Positions 37,630-47,311 of a stretch of 64,000 nucleotides of DNA are shown here, piece after piece. Made by a program: the position numbers and the translations under genes. This DNA is from Massilia oculi (GTDB lineage Bacteria; Pseudomonadota; Gammaproteobacteria; Burkholderiales; Burkholderiaceae_D), in the NCBI RefSeq assembly GCF_003143515.1, contig NZ_CP029343.1:4216001-4280000 (forward strand). The letters are read 5' to 3'. Below the pieces are notes generated by a model that did no database searches, was not told the DNA's origin, and was given only the letters and a program-made list of their open reading frames with translations. Within the stretch, counting starts at the first letter, position 1, and every line of letters starts with the position of its first letter.

Positions 37630-40206
37630 ATGAGGGAAACCCGGGAAATGATCGACGCCCTGGCGCGAGAAATCGGCCTGGACGACGAGGAAATCGCGGC
37701 GCGCCGGAGTTTCCTGCAATTCGACGAGCGCGACGCCGCCATCCTGCGCGAGGTGCACGAGCTGCTGGACCACGAGCGCGACACCTTCTCCGACAGTTTT
37801 TACGCGCACCTGCTGGCCTTCCCGCGCATGCGCGAGCTGCTGGCCGATGGCGAGACCACGGCGCGCCTGCGGCGCGCGCAGGCCGGCTATTTCAGCAGCC
37901 TGACGTCCGGCGACTACGGCGCGGCCTACATCCACGAGCGCCTGCGCGTGGGCGCGGCCCACCAGCGCATCGGGCTCGACCCGAAATGGTATATCGGCGC
38001 CTACCGCAAATACCTGTCCGAGCTATCCAGCATGCTGTGGCAGAAGCTGCACCATGACCCGGTGCGTTTCATCGAGGCCTGGGATGCGGTGCTGAAGGTG
38101 GTCTGCTTCGACATGGGGCTGGCGCTCGATACCTATGCCCACGCCGACCAGCGCAACGTGCGCCAGAACCGCGACTACCTGGAGCAAGTCATCGACGGCA
38201 TGCCGGCCGGCCTGGTGGTGGTGGACGCCGACCGCAAGGTACGCTCGATGAACCGCACGATGGCCGACCTGATCGGCGCGCCCGAAGAGGCGGCCGCGGC
38301 CGGGCGCCCGCTCGAGGAATGGCTGCCCGACGCCGGGCTGGCGGCGCGCGTCGACGAGGCGCTGCATACCGGCGCGCCGCAAGACAATGTGCTGGTGACG
38401 CTGGACGGCCGTGCCGACGGCGTGCGCTACGTCGAGTTCACCATCCGGCGCACCCGGCAGGCCGGCGGCCACATGCTGCTGCTGATCGGCCAGGACATCA
38501 CCTTCCGCCGCAAGGCGCGCCTGCGCCTGCAGGAGAGCGAGGAATTCTTCCGGCTCACCTTCAGCCAGGCCGCGGTGGGCATCGTGCTGCTGGGCCCGGA
38601 CGGACGCCTGCTGCGCGTGAACCGCAAGATGGCGCAGATCCTTGGCTTCAGCGAGGTGGAGCTGCTGCAGCGCTTCTTCCAGCAACTGACTTACGAAGAC
38701 GACCTGCCCGACGAGCTGGCGCTGATCAAGCGCCTGCGCGCCGGAGAGATCGGCGACTACCAGCGCGAGCGGCGCCTGCTGCGGCGCGACGGCACGCCGA
38801 TCTGGGTGAACATCAGCGTCTCGACGATGCGCGACGCCAACGGCAACCAGCGCTTCATCTCGGTGGTCGAGGACATCTCGCGCCGCAAGAGCGCCGAGGA
38901 AGCGCTGCTGCGCATGGCCAACCACGACGCGCTGACCGGCTTGCCGAACCGGGTGCTGCTGCAGGACCGCCTGGGGCAAGCGATCGTCCACGCGCACCGC
39001 GCCGGCACGCAGGTGGCGGTGATGTTCATCGACCTGGACCGCTTCAAGCACGTCAACGACAGCCTGGGCCATGACGCCGGCGACAAGATGATCGTCGAGA
39101 TCGCGCGCCGCCTGGCGAGCAGCCTGCGCGAGAGCGACACGGTGGCGCGCCAGGGCGGCGACGAATTCGTGGTGGTGCTGCCCGAACTGGCGGGCGAAAC
39201 CGATGCCGCCACGGTGGCGCAGAAGCTGCTGGATAACCTGTTCCAGCCGCTGCTGCTGTGCGGCCAGGAAGTCTTCCCGACCGGTTCGATCGGCATCGCG
39301 ATGTACCCGCGCGACGGCCTGGACGCCGCGACCCTGCTCAAGTGCGCCGACAGCGCCATGTACCAGTCAAAAGGCACGGGCGGCAACCACTACAGCTTCT
39401 ACATGGCCGACATGGGCGCGCAGTCGGTGGAGCACCTGCGCATGGAAGGCGCGCTGCAACGCGCGCTGCAGCGCCAGGAATTCCTGCTGCACTACCAGCC
39501 GGTGGTGGACATCGTGACCGGCAACGTGAGCGGGGTGGAAGCGCTGCTGCGCTGGAAACCGCACGGCCAGCCGATGGTGGCGCCGTCGGACTTCATTCCG
39601 CTGGCCGAAGAGACCGGCCTGATCGTCCCGATCGGCGAATGGGTGCTGGAGACCGCGATGGCGCAGCAGGTGGCCTGGCTGCGCCGCGGCCTGCCGCCGG
39701 TGCGCGTGAGCGTGAACCTGTCGGCGCGCCAGTTCCTGGGCCAGGACGTGGCCCAGCGCGTGGCCGCGCTGCTGGCGAAAACCGGCTGCGATCCGCGCTG
39801 GCTGACGCTGGAGATCACTGAAAGCGTCTTGATGCAGAACCCGGCCGCCGCCGCCGAGACCATGGCCAGGCTGGCGAACATGGGCGTGCAGCTGGCGATC
39901 GACGATTTCGGGACCGGGTATTCGAGCCTGGCGAGTCTGAAGCGCTTTCCGATCCACAGCCTGAAGATCGACCGCAGTTTTGTCAGCGACCTGACCCAGG
40001 ACGCGGACGACGCCGCGATCGTCAATGCGGTGATCGCGCTGGCGCATTCGATGAAGCTGAACGTGATCGCGGAAGGGGTGGAAACGTCGGAGCAGCTCGC
40101 CTTCCTGCACGCGCATGGGTGCGATCAGATGCAGGGGTATTGTTTCAGCAGGCCGGTGGAGCCGCAGGGGATCGAGGCGTTGTTGAAGGCGGCGGAGGCG
40201 GCGTAG
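37630..40206 (+). CDS. Globin-coupled PAS-PAS-GGDEF-EAL c-di-GMP protein
   Basis: An 858-residue cytoplasmic signalling protein. Residues about 20-155 are a globin-coupled sensor with proximal His111 in GAAHQRIGLDPKWYIGAYRKY, as in DosC and other haem O2 sensors. Two PAS domains follow (about 165-280 and 290-415), then GGDEF (G509-G-D-E-F513, with an inhibitory RxxD site, RESD, five residues before it) and EAL (E637-A-L, with LEITES, DDFGTGYSSL and EGVET). Both catalytic motifs look intact, so it may make or break c-di-GMP depending on O2. I chose the ATG at 37630 because GGAGG lies five bases upstream. It is followed by the rhamnose operon. Confidence 0.92.
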   Translation: MRETREMIDALAREIGLDDEEIAARRSFLQFDERDAAILREVHELLDHERDTFSDSFYAHLLAFPRMRELLADGETTARLRRAQAGYFSSLTSGDYGAAYIHERLRVGAAHQRIGLDPKWYIGAYRKYLSELSSMLWQKLHHDPVRFIEAWDAVLKVVCFDMGLALDTYAHADQRNVRQNRDYLEQVIDGMPAGLVVVDADRKVRSMNRTMADLIGAPEEAAAAGRPLEEWLPDAGLAARVDEALHTGAPQDNVLVTLDGRADGVRYVEFTIRRTRQAGGHMLLLIGQDITFRRKARLRLQESEEFFRLTFSQAAVGIVLLGPDGRLLRVNRKMAQILGFSEVELLQRFFQQLTYEDDLPDELALIKRLRAGEIGDYQRERRLLRRDGTPIWVNISVSTMRDANGNQRFISVVEDISRRKSAEEALLRMANHDALTGLPNRVLLQDRLGQAIVHAHRAGTQVAVMFIDLDRFKHVNDSLGHDAGDKMIVEIARRLASSLRESDTVARQGGDEFVVVLPELAGETDAATVAQKLLDNLFQPLLLCGQEVFPTGSIGIAMYPRDGLDAATLLKCADSAMYQSKGTGGNHYSFYMADMGAQSVEHLRMEGALQRALQRQEFLLHYQPVVDIVTGNVSGVEALLRWKPHGQPMVAPSDFIPLAEETGLIVPIGEWVLETAMAQQVAWLRRGLPPVRVSVNLSARQFLGQDVAQRVAALLAKTGCDPRWLTLEITESVLMQNPAAAAETMARLANMGVQLAIDDFGTGYSSLASLKRFPIHSLKIDRSFVSDLTQDADDAAIVNAVIALAHSMKLNVIAEGVETSEQLAFLHAHGCDQMQGYCFSRPVEPQGIEALLKAAEAA

Positions 40207-40370
40207 ACCGGAAGGTCCGCCCGCCACGCAAAGTGGGCGTCGCCCGCGGCCAAGCGGCAGCTGGATTGACAATTGAGCTATATCGCCCCGAAAATGGTGC
40301 GATGATTCAGGGGTCAGGCAGGCGCCCTGGCGCCATCTGACCATGTACACCTTTACCAGGAACCGCAGGA

Positions 40371-41447
40371 ATGACCATCCTCGTGACGGGCGGAGCGGGC
40401 TTCATCGGCTCGAACTTCGTCATCGACTGGCTGGCGCGGCATGACGAGCCAGTCGTCAACCTCGACAAGCTGACCTACGCAGGCAATCTCCAGAACCTCG
40501 CCAGCCTCGAAGGCGACCCGCGCCACCACTTCGTGCGCGGCGACATCGGCGATGGCGCCATGGTAGGCCGCCTGCTGGCCGAACACCGGGTTCGCGCGGT
40601 GCTCAATTTCGCGGCCGAAAGCCATGTCGACCGCTCGATCGAGGGCCCGGGCGCCTTTATCCAGACCAATATCGTCGGCACCTTCCAGCTGCTCGAAGCG
40701 GTGCGCGCCTACTGGAACGGCCTGGAGCCGGCCGCGCAGTCGGCATTTCGCTTCCTGCACGTCTCCACCGATGAAGTGTACGGCTCGCTGTCGGGCGATG
40801 CGCCGGCGTTCAACGAGCAGAACCGCTACGAACCGAACAGCCCATACTCGGCCAGCAAGGCGGCGTCGGACCACCTGGTGCGCGCCTACCACCATACCTA
40901 TGGCTTGCCGGTGCTGACCACCAATTGCTCGAACAATTACGGCCCGTTCCACTTCCCGGAAAAACTGATCCCGTTGGTGATCCACAATGCGCTGGCCGGC
41001 AAGCCGCTGCCGATCTATGGCGACGGCCGGCAGATCCGCGACTGGCTGTACGTGCTCGACCACTGCAGCGCCATCCGCCGCGTGCTGGCCGCAGGCCGGC
41101 TGGGCGAGACCTACAACGTTGGCGGCTGCAACGAGAAGGCGAATATCGACGTGGTGCGCACCTTGTGCGCGATCCTGGACGAGCTGCGTCCGCGCGCCGA
41201 TGGCGCGTCTTACGCGACCCAGATGACCTTCGTGAAGGACCGTCCCGGACACGACCGCCGCTACGCGATCGACGCCGGCAAGCTGGAACGCGAGCTGGGC
41301 TGGCGACCGGCCGAAACCTTCGAGACCGGCATCCGCAAGACGGTCGGGTGGTATCTGGCCAATGGCGAATGGGTGCGCAACGTCACCAGCGGCGGCTACC
41401 GCGAGTGGATCGACCGGCAATATGCCGATGGGCGGCCGGCCGCATGA
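40371..41447 (+). CDS. rfbB: dTDP-glucose 4,6-dehydratase
   Basis: A 358-residue short-chain dehydrogenase, second step of dTDP-L-rhamnose synthesis. NAD-binding [10 protein letters not shown] is at the start, [12 protein letters not shown] and STDEVYG follow, and the catalytic [10 protein letters not shown] and NCSNNYGPF(H) segments are intact. GCAGGA precedes the ATG. Upstream there is a perfect TTGACA (40266-40271) but no good -10 at the right distance. Its stop overlaps the rfbD start (ATGA). Confidence 0.96.
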   Translation: MTILVTGGAGFIGSNFVIDWLARHDEPVVNLDKLTYAGNLQNLASLEGDPRHHFVRGDIGDGAMVGRLLAEHRVRAVLNFAAESHVDRSIEGPGAFIQTNIVGTFQLLEAVRAYWNGLEPAAQSAFRFLHVSTDEVYGSLSGDAPAFNEQNRYEPNSPYSASKAASDHLVRAYHHTYGLPVLTTNCSNNYGPFHFPEKLIPLVIHNALAGKPLPIYGDGRQIRDWLYVLDHCSAIRRVLAAGRLGETYNVGGCNEKANIDVVRTLCAILDELRPRADGASYATQMTFVKDRPGHDRRYAIDAGKLERELGWRPAETFETGIRKTVGWYLANGEWVRNVTSGGYREWIDRQYADGRPAA

Positions 41448-42349
41448 AGATCTTGTTGCTCGGCAAGGACGGCCAGGTTGGCTGGGAACTGCAGCGTGCA
41501 CTGGCGCCGCTGGGCGAACTGCGTGCGTGTGGCCGTGGCGAAGGCGATTTTGCCGACCCCGGGGCGCTGCGCGCGCTGGTGCGCGCTGTCGCTCCCGACG
41601 TCATCGTCAATGCCGCGGGCTACACGGCGGTGGACGAGGCCGAGAGCGACCGGCACGCCGCGCACGCTTGCAATGCGGTCGCGCCCGGCGTCCTGGCCGA
41701 AGAGGCGGCCGCGCAAGGCGCCTGGCTGGTGCATTATTCGACCGACTACGTGTTCGACGGCTCGAAGGTGGGCGCGTGGGTCGAGACCGACGTTGCCAAT
41801 CCGTTGTCGGTGTATGGCCGCACCAAGGCCGAGGGCGAGGAGCGGATCCGCGCCAGCGGCGCCAGGCACCTGATCCTGCGCACCAGCTGGGTATTCGCTG
41901 CGCGCGGCGGCAATTTTGCCAGGACCATACTGCGCCTGGCGAAGGAGCGCGAGACCCTGAGCGTGGTGGCCGACCAGCACGGCGCCCCGACCGGCGCCGA
42001 GCTGCTGGCCGATGCCACGGCGCTGGCGCTGCATCGTATCGCGGCCCTGGGGGATGCGGCGTTGCGGCTGTCCGGTACCTACCACCTCGCCGCAAGCGGC
42101 AGCGCCACCTGGCACGCGTATGCCAGGCATGTGCTGGCGCAGGCGCAGGCGCACGGCGCGGTGTTGAAGGCCGGGCCGGATCGCGTGCAGCCGATCGCTG
42201 CCAGCGCCTTTCCGGCGCCGGCCGTGCGACCGGCGAATTCACGCCTGGATTGCAGCAAGTTCTGCGCGGGTTTCGGCCTGGTGCTGCCCGACTGGCGCTA
42301 TCACGTGAACCGCATGATCGCCGAGCTGGCGGCGCAAGGAAACCTATGA
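41444..42349 (+). CDS. rfbD: dTDP-4-dehydrorhamnose reductase
   Basis: A 301-residue RmlD, which performs the last step to dTDP-L-rhamnose with NAD(P)[18 protein letters not shown] is the nucleotide-binding start; [22 protein letters not shown] and the YGRTKAEGE catalytic pair follow, then [19 protein letters not shown] and [14 protein letters not shown]. The start overlaps the rfbB stop by four bases, and the stop overlaps the rfbA start by four bases. A longer upstream frame exists but is only read-through of rfbB in another phase. Confidence 0.96.
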   Translation: MKILLLGKDGQVGWELQRALAPLGELRACGRGEGDFADPGALRALVRAVAPDVIVNAAGYTAVDEAESDRHAAHACNAVAPGVLAEEAAAQGAWLVHYSTDYVFDGSKVGAWVETDVANPLSVYGRTKAEGEERIRASGARHLILRTSWVFAARGGNFARTILRLAKERETLSVVADQHGAPTGAELLADATALALHRIAALGDAALRLSGTYHLAASGSATWHAYARHVLAQAQAHGAVLKAGPDRVQPIAASAFPAPAVRPANSRLDCSKFCAGFGLVLPDWRYHVNRMIAELAAQGNL

Positions 42350-43236
42350 GCGAACCCAAGAAACGCAAGGGCATCATCCTGGCTGGCGGCAGCGGCACCC
42401 GCCTGCATCCGGCCACGCTGGCGATCTCCAAGCAGTTATTGCCGGTGTTCGACAAGCCGATGATTTATTACCCGCTGAGCACGCTGATGCTGGGCGGGAT
42501 TCGCGACATCCTGATCATCTCAACGCCGCAGGATACGCCGCGTTTCCAGCAATTGCTGGGTGACGGTGCGCGCTGGGGACTGAATCTCTCGTACGCGGTG
42601 CAGGCATCGCCCGATGGCCTGGCGCAGGCTTTCCTCATCGGCGAACACTTCCTCGGCGACGCGCCTTCGGCGCTGGTATTGGGCGACAACCTGTTTTACG
42701 GTCACAATCTTCATCCGATGCTCGAGCGGGCCAACGCGCGTCACGACCTCGCGAGCATATTCGCCTACCATGTCCAGGATCCCGAGCGCTATGGCGTGGT
42801 CGAGTTCGACAGCGAAGGCAAGGCGGTCACCCTCGAGGAAAAGCCGGCCGTGCCGCGTTCGAACTATGCCGTCACGGGCTTGTACTTCTACGACCGCGAC
42901 GTCGTGGCGATGGCGCGCGACCTGAAGCCGTCTTCCAGGGGCGAACTCGAGATCACCGACCTGAATCGCGCGTATCTAAAGATGGGCAAGCTGAACGTGG
43001 AAGTCATGGGGCGTGGCTATGCCTGGCTCGATACCGGTACGCACGAATCGCTCCTCGACGCCAGCCAGTTCATCGCCACGATCGAGCGGCGCCAGGGCCT
43101 GAAAGTGTCGTGCCCCGAAGAGATTGCCTTTCGCAAAGGGTGGATCGATGCGCGGCAGCTCGAGACACTGGCGTCGTCGATGAAGGGCAACAGCTATGGA
43201 CAGTATCTGTTGCGCACGGCAAAAGAAGGACTCTGA
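42346..43236 (+). CDS. rfbA: Glucose-1-phosphate thymidylyltransferase
   Basis: A 296-residue RmlA, first step of dTDP-rhamnose synthesis and usually feedback-inhibited by the end product. [17 protein letters not shown] is the nucleotide-binding loop; [53 protein letters not shown] and [19 protein letters not shown] follow. AAGGA lies six bases before the ATG. Its stop overlaps the rfbC start by one base (TGATG). Confidence 0.97.
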   Translation: MSEPKKRKGIILAGGSGTRLHPATLAISKQLLPVFDKPMIYYPLSTLMLGGIRDILIISTPQDTPRFQQLLGDGARWGLNLSYAVQASPDGLAQAFLIGEHFLGDAPSALVLGDNLFYGHNLHPMLERANARHDLASIFAYHVQDPERYGVVEFDSEGKAVTLEEKPAVPRSNYAVTGLYFYDRDVVAMARDLKPSSRGELEITDLNRAYLKMGKLNVEVMGRGYAWLDTGTHESLLDASQFIATIERRQGLKVSCPEEIAFRKGWIDARQLETLASSMKGNSYGQYLLRTAKEGL

Positions 43237-43781
43237 TGGAGATTACGCGGCTGGCGATCCCCGACGTCTTGCGCATCGTTCCCCGTTCATTCGGCGACGA
43301 GCGCGGCTTCTTCTACGAGAGCTTTCGCCAGGATCTCTTCGATGCGGCGGTGGGCCGCAGAGTAGCGTTTGTCCAGGATAACCATTCCGGTTCGGCCTGC
43401 AATGTGCTGCGCGGCCTGCATTACCAGGTCCGGCAGGCGCAAGGCAAGCTGGTGCGCGTCGTGAGCGGAAGCGTGTTCGACGTGGCGGTCGATCTGCGCC
43501 GCTCGTCGCCAACCTTCGGCCATTGGGTGGGCGAGGTGCTCAGCGCCGAAAACCGGGCGCAGATGTGGGTGCCCGAAGGTTTCGCTCACGGTTTCATCGT
43601 GCTGTCCGCCAGCGCCGAGACGGTCTACAAGGCGACCGACTATTATGCGCCGGAGCACGAGCGCTGCATCGCCTGGGACGATCGCCACCTGGCAATCGGG
43701 TGGCCGCGCACGTCCGCGCCGGTCGTGTCGGCCAAGGATCGCCAGGGCCTGCCATTTGCAGCGGCCGAACTGTTCGACTGA
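43236..43781 (+). CDS. rfbC: dTDP-4-dehydrorhamnose 3,5-epimerase
   Basis: A 181-residue RmlC cupin, third step of the pathway. SFGDERGFFYESF and FVQDNHSGS lead to the catalytic-His region LRGLHYQ, then GKLVRVVSGSVFDVAVDLRRSSPTFG split by pattern, WVPEGFAHGF and YKATDYYAPEHERCIAWDD. It completes the operon rfbB-D-A-C. Termination is likely at the TCCGGA...TCCGGA hairpin just after it, before the convergent ClC gene. Confidence 0.96.
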   Translation: MEITRLAIPDVLRIVPRSFGDERGFFYESFRQDLFDAAVGRRVAFVQDNHSGSACNVLRGLHYQVRQAQGKLVRVVSGSVFDVAVDLRRSSPTFGHWVGEVLSAENRAQMWVPEGFAHGFIVLSASAETVYKATDYYAPEHERCIAWDDRHLAIGWPRTSAPVVSAKDRQGLPFAAAELFD

Positions 43782-43813
43782 CGCACCGCTCCGGAACCTT
43801 GTGTCCGGACCTG

Positions 43814-45160
43814 TCAGCCGCGTTCGTCATTCCCTTCACGCACCGACCGCGGCGGCAACTGAATCGCCGCCAACGCCCCATACAACGGCGGACTGAGCAC
43901 CCGCGACACCGTACTCGCCACGACCGCACAAGCCATCAGGCTCAGCACCATCCCGTGTCCATCCACCATCTCCATGACGATGATGAAGGCCGTCAGCGGC
44001 GCCTGGGTCGCCGCAGCCAGAAAGCCGACCATCCCCAGCGCGATCAGCGCCGGCGCATGCGGATACCCGGTCAGCACGGCAATGTCATGACCCAGGGCGG
44101 CGCCGATCGACAGCGATGGCGCGAAAATCCCGGCCGGGACGCCCGACCAGGCGGTCAGCCAGGTGGCAGCGAACTTGAACAAGGCAAATGCCACCGGCAA
44201 GCCGGCCTCGTTCTCGAGCAGGCCGCGGGTCGCCTCGTTGCCGCTGCCATAGGTAGCGCCGCCGCTGACGATGCCGATGATGGCGACCACGAGACCGCAG
44301 CCGAAGGCGAAACGCACCGGGTAACGGGCGCGCCAGCGGCTGGGCAGGTCGGGCGAGGTGCCGCGCAGGCTGGCCAGCAGCAACCGCGCGAACAGGCCGC
44401 CGGCCGCGCCGCACACGATGGCCGCCAGCAGCCCCGGCCACAACAGCGACAGGCCGATCGGGCCGGGATGGATCACGCCGAAGTGGGGGCCGTTGCCGTG
44501 AACGGAGACGGCGATCAGGCCGGCCAGCACGATGCCCGCCACGATCAGGCCGCTATTGCGTTGCTCGGGTGTGCGCGACAACTCTTCGATCGCGAACATG
44601 ATGCCCGCCAGCGGGGTATTGAAGGCGGCGGCGATGCCGGCCGCGCCGCCCGCCACCAGCAGGGAGTGCGCGCTGATGCCGCTGCGCCGCGGCAGCCAGC
44701 GCCGGGCCGACAGCATCACGCCGGCCGCGATCTGCACCGACGGGCCTTCGCGCCCCAGCGACAAGCCGCCCAGCAGGCCGGCCGAGGTCAGGCCGATCTT
44801 GGCAAGGCTCAGCTTGAGCGACACGAGGAGGGGACGGCGCCCGCCCGACAGCACGGGATCGAGCGCCGCCATCACCTGCGGGATGCCCGAGCCGCCGGCG
44901 CCGCGCACATAACGGCGCGTCACCCAGACGATGGCGGCGCAGCACAGCGGCGTCCAGATCAGCGGCGCCCACCATGCGTGGTCACTCAGTTGCTGGAATC
45001 GGCCAAAGGCGGATTCGGCGAGCCAGGTGAAGGCGACCACGACCAGACCGGCGATGGCGGCCATGCTGACCACGACGATCCGGGTGCGCCAGAGATGAGG
45101 AGAAACGAATTCACGCCGGAAGGCGGAGCGCACATCGTGCGAAGAGGGTTCGGGCGGCAT
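43814..45160 (-). CDS. ClC-family chloride channel/transporter
   Basis: A 448-residue ClC membrane protein with the usual 10-12 hydrophobic helices. The ion-pathway signatures are GSGIPQ (91-95), GREGP (136-140; Glu138 is the gating glutamate of H+/Cl- exchangers) and GVPAGIFAPSLSIGAALG. The second exchanger glutamate position falls in the NEATRGLLENEAGLP region but cannot be fixed by eye, so channel and antiporter remain possible. No CBS domain is present. The ATG has no strong ribosome site. It converges with rfbC. Confidence 0.92.
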   Translation of the reverse strand: MPPEPSSHDVRSAFRREFVSPHLWRTRIVVVSMAAIAGLVVVAFTWLAESAFGRFQQLSDHAWWAPLIWTPLCCAAIVWVTRRYVRGAGGSGIPQVMAALDPVLSGGRRPLLVSLKLSLAKIGLTSAGLLGGLSLGREGPSVQIAAGVMLSARRWLPRRSGISAHSLLVAGGAAGIAAAFNTPLAGIMFAIEELSRTPEQRNSGLIVAGIVLAGLIAVSVHGNGPHFGVIHPGPIGLSLLWPGLLAAIVCGAAGGLFARLLLASLRGTSPDLPSRWRARYPVRFAFGCGLVVAIIGIVSGGATYGSGNEATRGLLENEAGLPVAFALFKFAATWLTAWSGVPAGIFAPSLSIGAALGHDIAVLTGYPHAPALIALGMVGFLAAATQAPLTAFIIVMEMVDGHGMVLSLMACAVVASTVSRVLSPPLYGALAAIQLPPRSVREGNDERG

Positions 45161-45307
45161 GATGGCCGATAAATAGTGGAAGCCATCATTATAAACATTT
45201 GTACGAATGTATTGCTGCTGGTGTGCAGCAGAACTCGTCGATTGTGTTGTTTATACCAGAATCAGCGATGCCACGCGGCGTAAAACAGCCGGCAAGGTGG
45301 GCGGCGC

Positions 45308-45358
45308 GTAATTCGTGCCACCGGCACGTTCGTAATTCGTGCCACTGGCACGAATTAC
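45308..45358. repeat. Palindromic repeat with duplicated arm
   Basis: GTAATTCGTGCCA occurs at 45308-45320 and again at 45332-45344. The second copy is followed after one base by its exact inverted copy TGGCACGAATTAC (45346-45358), giving a perfect 27-bp palindrome. The first copy is followed by a truncated inverted arm (CCGGCACG). It lies 150-200 bases upstream of the ClC gene and downstream of the minus-strand hypothetical gene. Confidence 0.8.
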
Positions 45359-45411
45359 CCCACGCGTCCGGATCACGCATGCCTGGCGGCAGAGCGGGCG
45401 ATGTGGAACGC

Positions 45412-45445
45412 GTGGATGGCAGAGCCATCCACCCTGCCAGGGTGG
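45412..45445. repeat. REP-like inverted repeat, copy 3
   Basis: GTGGATGGC (45412-45420) pairs with GCCATCCAC (45424-45432) around AGA; it runs into a second hairpin CCACCCT-GCC-AGGGTGG (45429-45445). It lies just after the stop of the 145-residue gene and is related in sequence to the elements at 8889 and 36213. Confidence 0.65.
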
Positions 45446-45456
45446 CATCAGGGGAG

Positions 45457-45894
45457 CTAGCGCGGCCCATCTCCCGGCGTCCCCGAGCTCTCGGCGCCCT
45501 CGGCCAGCCGCTCGCTGATCTTGTCATCGCTGGCGCGCCCCACATCATCCTGCGCCGCACGGTCGAGGTGGGTGCCTGCCGAGCCGCCGGTCGCCGCGCC
45601 GCCGATCTCCGACTGGCTGCTTTGTCCTTCTTCCGACTTGCCCAGCACGCCGCCGGCGATCGGCCCGGAGGCATTGCCATGGCTGCTCTGCGCCGCGCCG
45701 GCCGGGCCGACGTTGCTTTCAGGCGAAGCCTTGGCGAAGTTGCTATGGATGCCGGACTGCTGGCTGCCCGCGCCGATGCTCGACGTACCGCTCATGTCGT
45801 CGGTCACGAAGCCCGCATAGGAATCGGCGCGGCCCTGGCGCAGGCCCTGGCCTGGATTGTCCTGCTGGAGGTCCTTCGGTTGTTTATCTTCCAT
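45457..45894 (-). CDS. Hydrophilic low-complexity hypothetical protein
   Basis: I do not recognise a family. The 145-residue protein is made almost entirely of Gly, Ser, Ala, Gln, Asp and Glu with no hydrophobic core, signal peptide or cysteine (MEDKQPKDLQQDNPGQGL at the start; GKSEEGQSSQSEIGG in the middle). Such composition is typical of intrinsically disordered, desiccation- or stress-linked proteins, which is only a guess here. AAGGAGAG six bases before the ATG supports a real gene. It is transcribed alone, between the ClC gene and the diguanylate cyclase. Confidence 0.75.
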   Translation of the reverse strand: MEDKQPKDLQQDNPGQGLRQGRADSYAGFVTDDMSGTSSIGAGSQQSGIHSNFAKASPESNVGPAGAAQSSHGNASGPIAGGVLGKSEEGQSSQSEIGGAATGGSAGTHLDRAAQDDVGRASDDKISERLAEGAESSGTPGDGPR

Positions 45895-46023
45895 GATGCT
45901 CTCCTTGGCACAGCTGACAAAATGACCATCTGGGTCTGCCTGCCGTCGTTCCCAATAGGAGGGGAGAGCGCCTGCGCGTAGGATTTTCCGTTCACGCTGC
46001 CTGATCGCGCCCGACGGGCGCGC

Positions 46024-47259
46024 CTAGCGTGCCTGGCGTGACCGCACCGGCTGCAGCTGCGGCGCCAGCGCGATCACCTTGTCGCGGCCGGCCGACTTGG
46101 CTGCGTACAGGGCGGCGTCGGCGCGCGCCAGGGTTGCCTTGAACGGCTCGTCGGTCTGGGTCGCCGTCACGCCGATGCTCAGCGTCAGCGGGAATTGTCC
46201 GGCATGGCGCTGCAGCGTGGCGGCCAGCTGGCGCAGCTCGTCCTGCAGCTTTTCGCCGACCGTGCAGGCCGCAGCCAGCGTGGTTTCCGGCAGCAGCACC
46301 GCGAACTCGTCGCCGCCCAGGCGTGCCATGCAGTCGGCCGCGCGCAGCGAGGCGCGGGCGCGTTCGGCCACCAGTTGCAGGGCGACGTCGCCGGCTTCGT
46401 GGCCGCCGCTGTCGTTGATGGCCTTGAAATGGTCGAGGTCGATCAGCATCAGGGCCAGCGGCTGGCCGTTGCGCCGGCTGCGCGCCAGCTCGCGCTCGGC
46501 GATGTCGAAGAAGGCCTTGCGCGACCAGGCGCCGGTCAGGTGGTCGTGGTTGGCGATGTACTCGGCCTGGTGCAGGATGTGGCGGTGCATGGTCAGCAGG
46601 CCGCCCAGGGTCAGTGCGGGCAGCGCCAGCGCGGCGGCGGTCAGGATCGCCAGGCTGGCGGTGCCCGGCTGCAGCAGCGAGCCGGGTGGTTCTGCCGCCA
46701 GCAGCAGCCAGGCCATGCGCACCGCGTGGCCCACCACGACCAGGGCGCACATGAGCAGCACGAAGCGCTGCACCTTGTTCAGGGTGGCTGGCGCCTGCTG
46801 CGGGGGTAGTCCGGTCATGGGCCGGGCCGGGCCGGCGCCGCGGCGCACCAGCACGCTGCGCGCGATGTCGGCGCAGACGGCAGCCTGAAACAGCGAGGCC
46901 ACGGCGCTGCGCGCGGCAAAGGAATCGACGTGGTAATGGAAGAGCGCGATCAGCAGGCCGACGGCGCCGACCAGCAGGGACAGCGGCTTGATGCTGGCCG
47001 GCAGGCCGGCCAGCTGGCGGTAGCCGGCCGCCAGCGCGGCGCCGGCGCCGGCATAGGCCATATTGGCCACCTCATAGGCCAGCAGCGGCGGCAGTTCACG
47101 GCCGAAGGCGTACAGCAGATTGCCCACCAGTCCCAGGACGGTGGACGCCAGCATCGCGCGCATGCCCCGCACGTTCTCCGATCCGGCCGCCAGCAGGGCC
47201 AGGAAGACGAGAAAGCAGAGCAGGGCGGCGATCAGGAAGATCTGCTGGGTGGCGAGCAT
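46024..47259 (-). CDS. Membrane-bound diguanylate cyclase
   Basis: A 411-residue protein with about six to seven hydrophobic helices in the first 225 residues and a C-terminal GGDEF domain. GGDEF is intact at residues 315-319, and an RxxD inhibitory site (RAAD, 306-309) lies five residues before it, so product-inhibited c-di-GMP synthesis is expected. No periplasmic sensor domain of known type was recognised. It follows flgN on the same strand after 135 bases, a gap that contains a 12-bp direct repeat and a CATAAT-like box, so it may have its own promoter. Confidence 0.92.
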   Translation of the reverse strand: MLATQQIFLIAALLCFLVFLALLAAGSENVRGMRAMLASTVLGLVGNLLYAFGRELPPLLAYEVANMAYAGAGAALAAGYRQLAGLPASIKPLSLLVGAVGLLIALFHYHVDSFAARSAVASLFQAAVCADIARSVLVRRGAGPARPMTGLPPQQAPATLNKVQRFVLLMCALVVVGHAVRMAWLLLAAEPPGSLLQPGTASLAILTAAALALPALTLGGLLTMHRHILHQAEYIANHDHLTGAWSRKAFFDIAERELARSRRNGQPLALMLIDLDHFKAINDSGGHEAGDVALQLVAERARASLRAADCMARLGGDEFAVLLPETTLAAACTVGEKLQDELRQLAATLQRHAGQFPLTLSIGVTATQTDEPFKATLARADAALYAAKSAGRDKVIALAPQLQPVRSRQAR

Positions 47260-47311
47260 GTGGACAGGCCTGTGCGCCGTGGCGCGGTGAAAGGGGCGAT
47301 CGGCGGTATTA

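Noticed and set aside
47267..47300. Sigma-28 site (GCCGATCG) before the diguanylate cyclase
   Set aside because: The -10-like part fits, but the sequence 11 bases upstream (GATTACGG) does not resemble TAAAGTTT.
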